NCBI GenBank assembly: GCA_018240025.1
Contig: JAFEGM010000082.1
Location: 1-64,000 of the forward strand
Direction of reading: 5' to 3'
Source of the DNA: Verrucomicrobiota bacterium
GTDB lineage: Bacteria; Verrucomicrobiota; Verrucomicrobiia; Chthoniobacterales; SZAS-18
Length of the DNA stretch: 64,000 nt
Shown here: piece after piece, positions 52,872 to 64,000 of the stretch
How the letters are laid out: each line of letters starts with the position of its first letter
How positions within the stretch are numbered: position 1 is the first letter of the stretch
Notes under the pieces: generated by a model
Told to the model about the DNA's origin: nothing
The model's input: the letters and a program-made list of their open reading frames with translations, nothing else
Database searches by the model: none
Made by a program: the position numbers and the translations under genes

Positions 52872-53576
52872 TCAGCGCAGAGCCACCGGCGGATCCAGGA
52901 TCTCCTTCAGCACCAGCGCCCGGCGCAAGGCGGCGGGATCGCCCCGCAGTGAGCGCACGAGTTCCGCGGCCGGCAGCGCGGAGACGGTGCGATGGGCCGT
53001 ACCCACCGCTACCACGGGTGGCGCGACGCCGAGCAGATCCGGCAGCACGTTCACGTGCACATCGGGCCGGCTCACGTCCAACCGCGCGGCCCCGCGGAAG
53101 TCGGCCGTGACCTTGGCGCTCTCGTACTTCGGATCGACCCGGTGCATGTCCCCGGCCAGCACCTGCGGGGACGGATCGGAATCCAGCGAACGCGCCTCCG
53201 CCAGAACCGGCGCCGGCCGCGGGGCGGGCTTGGGCATCGGCGGCGGAGCGGGTCGCGACCTCGCGGGGGCCGGCGCAGGCACCGGCGGAGGCAGAGTCGG
53301 CGGAGCCTTGGGCGCCGGCGCCACCGGAGCGGGCGGCACGGCATCGGCCGGCAACCCGAGCGCCTCGAAGAACTTGCGCATGCGCTCCTCCTCGGGCGTC
53401 GACCCGCCGGGCCGCGGCGGCGGCGCAGGCGGCGGTGCCTGCGTCCGGGCCGGAGGGGTCCTCGGGCCGCCGAAAGTGTCGGTCGGCGGGGGCCCGCCCT
53501 TCTGCGCCCGGCTGTCGAAGTAGTTCTTGATGGCCACGCCGATGGCCACCAGGACGAAGATGATGAGTTGTTCCAT
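52872..53576 (-). CDS. Membrane-anchored Pro-rich protein next to floA
   Basis: A 234-residue protein. An N-terminal membrane anchor (MEQLIIFVLVAIGVAIKNYF) is followed by an intrinsically disordered Pro/Ala-rich region (~28-125) and a folded-looking C-terminal part (~130-234) with FRGAARLDVSRPDVHVNVLP and a basic end (LRRALVLKEILDPPVALR). No domain recognised. It lies 54 bp downstream of floA on the same strand, so it is likely cotranscribed and may be a partner in FloA membrane assemblies, the place NfeD takes in other bacteria. Confidence 0.65.
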   Translation of the reverse strand: MEQLIIFVLVAIGVAIKNYFDSRAQKGGPPPTDTFGGPRTPPARTQAPPPAPPPRPGGSTPEEERMRKFFEALGLPADAVPPAPVAPAPKAPPTLPPPVPAPAPARSRPAPPPMPKPAPRPAPVLAEARSLDSDPSPQVLAGDMHRVDPKYESAKVTADFRGAARLDVSRPDVHVNVLPDLLGVAPPVVAVGTAHRTVSALPAAELVRSLRGDPAALRRALVLKEILDPPVALR

Positions 53577-53630
53577 GTTCGGCGCGAGGTGGGCAGGTGC
53601 CGAGGCGGGCTCCGAACCTGCCCTGTGGCG

Positions 53631-54683
53631 CTAGCGCCCCGGAGCCTGGGTCGAACCCGTGCCGGTGCCCGGATTCGTGCTGCCCGTGCCGGTACCGGCG
53701 ATCGAAGCGCGCATCTGGGTGTCGCTTTCGATGTTCTTGAGCCGCATGTAGTCCATCACCCCCATCGTGCCGTTCATGAAGGCATGGGCCATGGCGAGCG
53801 GGACCTGCGCCTCCGCCTCGACGACCCGGGCGCGCTGCTCGGCCACCTTGGCAATGTTCTCCTGCTCGACCGCGACGGCGGCGGCGCGGCGCACTTCGGC
53901 CTTGGCCTGGGCCACGCGTTTGTCGGCCTCGGCCTGTTCGGCCTGCAGCTTGGCGCCGACATTCTCGCCCACATCGACGTCCGCAATGTCGATGGAGAGA
54001 ATGTCGAAGGCGGTCCCGCTATCGAGGCCCTTGGAGAGCACCAGCTTCGAGATGCGGTCCGGATTCTCCAGCACATCCTTGTAGGACTCGGCGCTGCCGA
54101 TGCTGGTGACGATGCCCTCGCCGACGCGCGCGATGATGGTCTCCTCCGTCGCACCGCCGACGAAACGGTCGAGGTTCGAGCGGACGGTCACCCGGGCGCG
54201 GGCCCGCACGCCGATGCCGTCCTTGGCCACCGCATCGATGGCCGACTTGCCCGACTGCGGATTGGGGCAGTCGATGACCTTCGGGTTGATGCTGGTGCGT
54301 ACGGCCTCGAGCACCGTCTTGCCGGTGCCCTTGGTGGCCAGATCGATGGCGCAGGCCTTGTCGAAGACGAGGTGAATGTTGGCCTTGGCCGCCGCGATGA
54401 GGGCCAGGACGGTGGCTTCGACATTGCCGCCGGCGAGGTAGTGCGCTTCCAACTGATCGGTGGTGAGCTGGATGCCGGCCTTCACGGCCGTGATGCGGGT
54501 GTCGGCGATGAGACCGACCGGCACGCCGCGGAAACGCATCGCCAGCATGTTGGAGAAGGACACTGGCGCGTTGGCCAGCTTTGCCCGGATCCAGACGCCG
54601 ACGAAGTTGAAGAAAACGATCGCAATGATGAGCAGGACGAGTGCTCCGACGATGACGAGTCCGATGATGAGGGCCTGAGGCAT
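53631..54683 (-). CDS. floA: Flotillin-like protein FloA
   Basis: A 350-residue bacterial flotillin (YqfA type). An N-terminal membrane hairpin ([20 protein letters not shown]) is followed by the SPFH-type core ([60 protein letters not shown]) and a long Ala/Glu/Lys coiled coil (~255-310, [20 protein letters not shown]). The tail is Gly/Thr-rich ([12 protein letters not shown]). FloA organises functional membrane microdomains and affects membrane fluidity. The start at ATG 54683 gives normal length; the longer upstream frame is antisense to the next gene. Confidence 0.94.
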   Translation of the reverse strand: MPQALIIGLVIVGALVLLIIAIVFFNFVGVWIRAKLANAPVSFSNMLAMRFRGVPVGLIADTRITAVKAGIQLTTDQLEAHYLAGGNVEATVLALIAAAKANIHLVFDKACAIDLATKGTGKTVLEAVRTSINPKVIDCPNPQSGKSAIDAVAKDGIGVRARARVTVRSNLDRFVGGATEETIIARVGEGIVTSIGSAESYKDVLENPDRISKLVLSKGLDSGTAFDILSIDIADVDVGENVGAKLQAEQAEADKRVAQAKAEVRRAAAVAVEQENIAKVAEQRARVVEAEAQVPLAMAHAFMNGTMGVMDYMRLKNIESDTQMRASIAGTGTGSTNPGTGTGSTQAPGR

Positions 54684-54887
54684 GTGACGATCTTGTCCAA
54701 ATTCGTCGTGCAGGGAATGTGAAAAGTCCGCCATCTTCGTCACGGGCCGGGCCGCGGGGCCGGTCTTCGCGGTTGCCGGAGCGCTGGGAAGGGTCCATCC
54801 ATTTCCTCTCCGCCTTCCGAACGCTGAAGACCGGGAAATGCTGGCCTCCGGCGGGCCTTTCCTGTTTCTGATGTGGTAGATTCCGCC

Positions 54888-56648
54888 ATGCCCGAGTCCG
54901 ACACCACCACCTCCGAGGTCGAAGCCGCCGTGTCGCCGGCGGACTGCCCGCATGAGCTGGCCCGGACGCTCAGCTTGTACAAGGGTTTGGTGGAGGTGGC
55001 CTCGCTCATCAACGGCATCACCGAGTATCGTCAGCTGCTGACCGCCATCATGGACGTGGCGCGCCGCGTGATCGGCGCCGAGGGCAGCGCGCTCATCCTG
55101 CTCAATGCCGACACCGACACGCTGGAACTGGTGGTGGCGCGGAGCGTACGGGGCGAAGGCTTGCTCGCGCCGAACCTGCCGATTCCGCGCACCAGCATCG
55201 CCGGCTGGGTCTTCGACAACGCCCGCAGCGCCAACATTCAGGACGCCTACGAGGACCCGCGCTTTCACCGCGGCACGGACGCCAAGAGCGGCTTCCGGAC
55301 CAAGGCCATCCTCTGCGTGCCGCTGCGGCGCGAAGACCGGACCATCGGCGTTCTGCAGGTGGTCAATGCGGTCGGCAAGGAACACTTCGATGCGCGCGAC
55401 CAGGAAGCCTTCGAGGCCTACGCGCTGCTCGCCACCACCGCCATCGAGAAGCTGCGCCTGCTGGAACAGGAGAAGGAGGCCGCCCGTTTCGAGCGCGAAC
55501 TGGGCATCGCCACCGAGATTCAGGAGAGCTTCCTGCCCCGCAGCATGCCGCTGCGGCCAGACCTTCAGTTCGCCGCGCATTACCAGCCGGCGCGTGAGGT
55601 CGGCGGCGACTTCTACGACGTCTTCGAGTTCGACAGCGACGAAATCTATTTCGTGATCGGCGACGTGGCCGGCAAAGGCGTGCCCGCCGCGCTGCTCATG
55701 GCCCAGTCGCTCAGCTTGCTGCGGCTGATCGTGGCGCAGAATCTCGAGCCCGGCGAAGCCATGACGCGCTGGAACAAGGCCATGTGCGAGCGCATCGTGC
55801 GCGGCTTTTTCGTCACCGCCGCGCTCGGACGCATCATCCCTTCCCAGCGTCGGATGGAGATGGCCTGCGCCGGTCATTGCCTGCCGGTGCTGGTCAAGCC
55901 GGACGGCACGGCCAAGGAGATCGAAATCAAGTCCCGAGCCCCGCTCGGCATGCTGGCGAACAAACGGTACGAGACGACCTCGATGCAGTTCGAGTCGGGG
56001 GACTGGGTCGCGTTTTACACCGACGGCCTGAGCGAGAGCCACGGTCCCGGCTCACAACTGTTTGGAGTCGATCGCATTCTGCAGTCGCTCAGCCGGCCCT
56101 TCGAGAATTCCCAGGAGATCCTGAATGCGCTCTCGGAGGCCGAGATCAAGCATCGGGCTCACCTCGATCCGCACGACGACCTCACGCTTTTCGTCTTCGG
56201 CTTCCCGGCCGGCGCCTCGGAGTCGCAGTTCCCCACCGCCGATGTGGTCGTTCGGCGGACCCTCGAGTTCACCAGCGAGAGCGAGCGACTGCGCGATGTG
56301 CGTAATTTCGTGCGCGAGTTCATCGAGCAGTGCGCGACCGACCTGCAGGAGGACCTCGATCTGATCGTCCTGGGTCTGGACGAGGCCTGCGCCAACGTCA
56401 TCCGCCACGCCTATCGCGGCGAGGGTGCGAAGCCAATCAAACTGACCGCGCAGGCCGACGCCCACGAAGTCCGCTTCCGCCTGCGCGATTACGCCGGGCC
56501 GCTGCGGCGGGATGAGTTGCAGGGGCGGCCGCTGGAGGACATCCGCCCCGGCGGTCTCGGCCTGCACTTCATGCGCCGCGTGTTCGAGACCGTCGATTTC
56601 GCGTGCAAAGGAGACGGCACCGAACTCACCTTGGCCAAGCGACGCTGA
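54888..56648 (+). CDS. GAF - PP2C (RsbU-like) phosphatase - HATPase (RsbW-like) regulator
   Basis: A 586-residue cytoplasmic signalling protein. A GAF sensor domain (~45-190) is followed by a coiled linker, then a SpoIIE/RsbU-type PP2C phosphatase (~225-440) with metal ligands Asp241 (GGDFYD), Asp259 (GDVAGKG) and the DPHDDLT motif, then a C-terminal GHKL ATPase like anti-sigma kinases (~455-586) with the N-box [14 protein letters not shown] and G-box GGLGLHF. One chain thus holds both the phosphatase and the kinase of a partner-switch; no STAS anti-anti-sigma gene is adjacent. Divergent from floA (204 bp). ATG 54888 is preferred to GTG 54873. Confidence 0.92.
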   Translation: MPESDTTTSEVEAAVSPADCPHELARTLSLYKGLVEVASLINGITEYRQLLTAIMDVARRVIGAEGSALILLNADTDTLELVVARSVRGEGLLAPNLPIPRTSIAGWVFDNARSANIQDAYEDPRFHRGTDAKSGFRTKAILCVPLRREDRTIGVLQVVNAVGKEHFDARDQEAFEAYALLATTAIEKLRLLEQEKEAARFERELGIATEIQESFLPRSMPLRPDLQFAAHYQPAREVGGDFYDVFEFDSDEIYFVIGDVAGKGVPAALLMAQSLSLLRLIVAQNLEPGEAMTRWNKAMCERIVRGFFVTAALGRIIPSQRRMEMACAGHCLPVLVKPDGTAKEIEIKSRAPLGMLANKRYETTSMQFESGDWVAFYTDGLSESHGPGSQLFGVDRILQSLSRPFENSQEILNALSEAEIKHRAHLDPHDDLTLFVFGFPAGASESQFPTADVVVRRTLEFTSESERLRDVRNFVREFIEQCATDLQEDLDLIVLGLDEACANVIRHAYRGEGAKPIKLTAQADAHEVRFRLRDYAGPLRRDELQGRPLEDIRPGGLGLHFMRRVFETVDFACKGDGTELTLAKRR

Positions 56649-56678
56649 CCCAAGTCGGCTGCGCCCGCCGTCCGTCTC

Positions 56679-60985
<4,307 letters not shown>

Positions 60986-61029
60986 GGAGCGAAATGTGGC
61001 GGGCCGCTGGAGTGAGCGGCCCGCAGCCA

Positions 61030-62862
61030 TCAACGCTTGCGGCTGGCGGCCGAGTCGCGGAAGCTCACTCCCTTGTTGTCAGGAGCACAATTCGCGCCGG
61101 GCTTCGGGTATTCTCCCGCGATCGGGCGGGGCGGAGTATCAATCAGACGGATGGCCCCCTTGGCGTTGTTCCGCCAGCCGCCCGGGTCGGCAAACTCGTC
61201 GCCGCTGTTGCGCAGCCCAGTCACCTGATCCTCGAGGCCGGTTCCGTAGGGCTGATTGATGATTGTCGGCGTGATGAAGACGAGCAGATTCCGTTTCACC
61301 CGGCTGTTCAGGCGCTCCTGGAACAGATAGCCCAGCACCGGAATGTCACCCAGCACCGGCACCTTGGTCCGCCCCTTGGAGGTTTCGTCCTGGAGCAGGC
61401 CGCCGATCGCCAGTGTGCAACCGCTCTTGATGAGCACATTCGACTCGAGCGAACGGGTGTCGATGATGGGGCTGGTGACCGTGGCGCCGCCGAACGAGAA
61501 CACCTGATCGGCGATCCGGTTGCTGATCTCCGGCTTCACCGAAAGCGTCACGTAGCCATCCTTGTTGATGGTCGGGCGTACCACGAGCGTGTTGCCGAAG
61601 GTCTTGTCTTCGAAACCGGAGAAGACGGCGGTGGCTGTCTGCTCGTTGAAGTTCAGACGCGGGACCGGCTGCTTGCGGACGATCTTGATGGTCGCCTCCA
61701 GATTGTTGGCGGTCACGATGCGCGGGTTCGCGAGGAATTCAGCGTCCGTATCCTCGTTCAGCAGCCGGAGGGTGGCGGACATCTGGGGAATCGAAAGGAT
61801 GGCCAGCTGGCCCGCCAGATTTCGTCCAAAGTCACCGATTCCGCCGCTGCGGACGAAGTCGTTCGTCCGAACGGAGCCGTTGGCATTGAACTGCACGCTC
61901 GGATTACCATAACCCTGAGCGCGGGTGCCATCCGGATTGTAGAGCGGAATCGTGGTGGTCGTGGGGAGCCCGTTCGCATCCGGCTGGCCGAAGAAAACTT
62001 GGCTGCGGTCGACCAAGCCCGCCGGCGCCGTCGCTCCGTAACGGAAGGTCTGCGGCGAGGCGGAACTGCCCAGCACGCCACCCCAGTTGATACCGTAGCT
62101 TTGGCGGGGATTGGCCGTCACTTCCACGAGGCGCGCCTCGATCATGACCTGCTTGGTCGGTGAGTCGAGCCGGCGCACGAACTCCCGCAATTTGGGGGCG
62201 TTCGACTTGAACTCGGTGAAATAGATCGTGTTCGTCCGCTCGTCGACCTGCGGCTTGATCTTGGCCTGCATCTGCCCCTCCACGAGGGCGACCGCCTTGG
62301 CCGCGTTGGCGTAGCTGAAAGTGTAGAAGTCGCTCTCGACGGGTTCGAGCGCCTTTTCGCTCTGATCCTTGACGTAGTAGATGTTGTTGTCCTGCAGGAA
62401 GAGCAGGTTCTTCGACTGGCAGATGATCTCGATCGCCCGGACCGCGGTGACGTCTTCGAGTCGGATGGTGACCGTGCTCGGGGTGGCCAGAACCTTGTCG
62501 CTGATGACCAGGTTGATGCGGGCCTGGCGCGCCAGGAGGCGCAGTACCGTACCCAGCTCAGTGCCTTCGAATTCACGGGCTCGGGCACCAGCGGCGTCAG
62601 GCGCCGCCTGCACACTGGGTTGAGCACTGACGGTCGGGGGTTCGATCGGTGCCGGGCCACCGGCCGGGGGGGGCGCCACCGGGGTGGGGGCTTCAGGAGA
62701 AGCAGCCGGGCCCGCGGGAGGCTGATTCTGGGCCAGCGTGGGGGGAGCCAAGGGCGCCGGAGCCAGAGCCGGCGGGGCGCCGGCTCCCGGCTGTTGGGCG
62801 TAGGCTGCGGTTGTGAGGCCCGCAAGCAGGGTCGCCACAAGGTGAACGTTGGACGTCTTCAT
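61030..62862 (-). CDS. Secretin (GspD/PilQ-type outer-membrane channel)
   Basis: A 610-residue protein from ATG 62862 with signal peptide (MKTSNVHLVATLLAGLTTAA). A Pro/Ala-rich linker is followed by an STN domain (GTVLRLLARQARINLVISDK), a secretin N-domain (FYTFSYANAAKAVALVEGQM; LREFVRRLDSPTKQVMIEAR) and the secretin C-domain (LNEDTDAEFLANPRIVTANN; VPVLGDIPVLGYLFQERLNS; LLVFITPTII). Secretins form the outer-membrane pore of type II secretion or type IV pili. No inner-membrane ATPase, pilin or assembly genes are near, so the system it serves is not determined. The delta-60 gene follows after 44 bp. Confidence 0.9.
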   Translation of the reverse strand: MKTSNVHLVATLLAGLTTAAYAQQPGAGAPPALAPAPLAPPTLAQNQPPAGPAASPEAPTPVAPPPAGGPAPIEPPTVSAQPSVQAAPDAAGARAREFEGTELGTVLRLLARQARINLVISDKVLATPSTVTIRLEDVTAVRAIEIICQSKNLLFLQDNNIYYVKDQSEKALEPVESDFYTFSYANAAKAVALVEGQMQAKIKPQVDERTNTIYFTEFKSNAPKLREFVRRLDSPTKQVMIEARLVEVTANPRQSYGINWGGVLGSSASPQTFRYGATAPAGLVDRSQVFFGQPDANGLPTTTTIPLYNPDGTRAQGYGNPSVQFNANGSVRTNDFVRSGGIGDFGRNLAGQLAILSIPQMSATLRLLNEDTDAEFLANPRIVTANNLEATIKIVRKQPVPRLNFNEQTATAVFSGFEDKTFGNTLVVRPTINKDGYVTLSVKPEISNRIADQVFSFGGATVTSPIIDTRSLESNVLIKSGCTLAIGGLLQDETSKGRTKVPVLGDIPVLGYLFQERLNSRVKRNLLVFITPTIINQPYGTGLEDQVTGLRNSGDEFADPGGWRNNAKGAIRLIDTPPRPIAGEYPKPGANCAPDNKGVSFRDSAASRKR

Positions 62863-62971
62863 CGCGCGTTGGTAGGTCAAGGTTGAGGCTGCAACTTAAG
62901 CAGAAAACACACCAGCCTCGCCGTTATCCAGCGAAATCGTGCGAGTGTCACGCTTTTTTGCACTGTCTCTG

Positions 62972-63646
62972 TCAAAAAATTTTTGGGTTAGTGTCACTTC
63001 CCCGGGAGGCCTCTTTGGCCGCCACGATAAACCGCCGCAGCAAGGCGGGGTCTTTGTGTCGGGGATCTGCGGGCCGCTCCACGCCGCTGGCCACATCCAC
63101 CGCCGGGGCTTGCACTATCGCACAAGCATCAGTGACATTTTCCACCCGCAAGCCCCCGGAAAGAATCCAGCGCGCCCCCGCATTTTCGCGCGCAAAGCGG
63201 GCCGCCAGCGACCAGTCCCACGCCTGCCCGGTGCCGCCTGGGACACCGGGGTGGTAGGCGTCGAGCAGGACGGGAAATCCGGCCTCCAAATACCGGGCCG
63301 CTTCGGTCAGGACCTCGACGCCCCGGACTCGCAGCGCCTTGCAGACCGAAACGCCGTCTCGCCCCAGACTTTCCACTTCTGCGCGGGATTCGTCGCCGTG
63401 CAGCTGCAGGCAATCGAACCAGCCGGTTTGCCAGATCAGGTCGAGCTCTTGCCGGGACGCATTGACCACCACCGCCACCCGCGCCACCCGGCGGGCGAAG
63501 GCCTCGAGCCAGGCGCATTCCGCCAGAGGCAGAAAGCGCTTCGACCCAGGCCAGAGATTGACCCCCACCGCATCGGCCCCCGCCTCGACCGCCAAGGTCG
63601 TCTCGGCAGCGCTCGTCAATCCGCAGACCTTGACCTGGCAGCTCAT
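62972..63646 (-). CDS. trpF: Phosphoribosylanthranilate isomerase
   Basis: A 224-residue TIM-barrel enzyme of tryptophan synthesis. Motifs: VKVCGLT (catalytic Cys7), GADAVGVNLWPGSKRF, CLQLHGDE and LSGGLRVENV, then VDVASGVERPADPRHKDPA with the phosphate-binding Ser-Gly-Val-Glu. Full family length. Other trp genes are absent. Its start overlaps the stop of the upstream response-regulator gene (ATGA at 63646-63643), an unexpected partner. Confidence 0.94.
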   Translation of the reverse strand: MSCQVKVCGLTSAAETTLAVEAGADAVGVNLWPGSKRFLPLAECAWLEAFARRVARVAVVVNASRQELDLIWQTGWFDCLQLHGDESRAEVESLGRDGVSVCKALRVRGVEVLTEAARYLEAGFPVLLDAYHPGVPGGTGQAWDWSLAARFARENAGARWILSGGLRVENVTDACAIVQAPAVDVASGVERPADPRHKDPALLRRFIVAAKEASRGSDTNPKIF

Positions 63647-64000
63647 GACTTCGGCCCCACCCGAGGCGGGAGGGAAAGGAGCGTGCGGGCGACCTTGGTC
63701 AGCACCCGATCCAGAGTGAAAGGCTTGGCCAGCAGGCCCCGGACCCCGGGTTCGGCCAGCACTTCCTGGGCGCGGGGATGATCGCCGTGCCCCGTCAGCA
63801 GGATGAGCGGAGGGAGCGGCGGAATGGGTGGATCGGCGCTTTCGTACACCGTGCGAATGAGCCGGTAAAGCAGCGCTCCGTCCATGCCCGGCATCACGAG
63901 ATCGAAGACGAAAAGGTCGTAGTGCCGTTTGAGCGCGAGTTCGAAGGCGTACTCCGGGCTGGGTGTGGCGTCGATGTGACAGCCGTCCACCAGAGACGCG
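63643..64000 (-). CDS. Response regulator receiver-domain protein (partial, 5' end beyond window)
   Basis: The C-terminal 118 residues of a CheY-like receiver domain; the frame is open to the right edge. The phosphoacceptor Asp lies in FVFDLVMPGMDGALL, the conserved Thr in ILLTGHGDHP and the conserved Lys in LLAKPFTLDRV. It ends soon after the receiver fold (TLLSLPPRVGPKS), so it has no C-terminal output domain; an N-terminal one cannot be excluded. It overlaps trpF by 4 bp. Confidence 0.85.
   Translation of the reverse strand, partial: ASLVDGCHIDATPSPEYAFELALKRHYDLFVFDLVMPGMDGALLYRLIRTVYESADPPIPPLPPLILLTGHGDHPRAQEVLAEPGVRGLLAKPFTLDRVLTKVARTLLSLPPRVGPKS

Noticed and set aside
62947-62975. 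TTGACA on the minus strand as a -35 box for the secretin gene
   Set aside because: It overlaps the trpF stop region and no acceptable -10 hexamer lies 16-18 bp downstream.

Overview
The window is high-GC bacterial chromosome, densely packed and mostly housekeeping in type. It looks like Verrucomicrobiota (possibly Opitutales or Spartobacteria-like), although no rRNA is present to prove it. The support is circumstantial: a 14-repeat delta-60 protein with duplicated C-terminal modules of the 'RAIGPTL.AYGV' type, a PEP-CTERM protein, a clpS-DUF2017 pair, a long Pro/Thr-repeat TPR protein, tandem MacB-type permeases, and many starts with pyrimidine-rich leaders instead of Shine-Dalgarno sites. 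No tRNA, rRNA, CRISPR array, integrase, transposase or prophage was recognised.

Layout. 1-2171 (-): the N-terminal part of an exported TPR protein whose Pro/Thr tail is built from a roughly 40-residue higher-order repeat and runs off the left edge. 2889-10908 (+): one efflux cassette of membrane-fusion adaptor, two ABC ATPases and two different FtsX/MacB permeases. 11074-24200: a class III adenylate cyclase, an alpha-E protein, a small lipoprotein, the helicase HrpB, a divergent LysR/EamA pair, two broken genes, clpS-DUF2017, a prolyl oligopeptidase and a frameshifted PEP-CTERM gene. 24392-28673: an ECF sigma factor fused to a large membrane domain, then a TonB-dependent receptor preceded by a cobalamin riboswitch, which marks it as a likely B12 importer. 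29030-30723: a lower-GC islet with a GT9 glycosyltransferase and a DUF4254 protein.

30888-44644: core genes ispE-thrC, a YqjDEK-like membrane-stress operon, infA, an M50 protease with CBS domains, an L,D-transpeptidase lipoprotein, then nusA-infB-rbfA-nrnA-truB (transcription, translation and ribosome assembly, with a good promoter before nusA) and a glutaminyl cyclase. 44631-64000: a glycosyltransferase, ohr, a 947-residue M50 membrane protein, a LolA-like/MMPL exporter pair, flotillin FloA with a partner, a GAF-PP2C-HATPase regulator, leuB, the delta-60 protein, a secretin, trpF and a response regulator cut by the right edge.

The most unusual feature lies between the genes. (i) At least five intergenic spaces hold 90-240 bp nested inverted repeats, several with arms made of short tandem units. 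(ii) Several sequence-unrelated intergenic arrays share an exact 7-bp period (GGAGACN, TTCGAAC/TTCGAGT, TAGGCGA, TTCNTCC). (iii) A 25-bp hairpin family sits at or just past stop codons, and one copy carries a compensatory base-pair change. Together these look like an undescribed set of non-coding repeat elements that invade gene ends.
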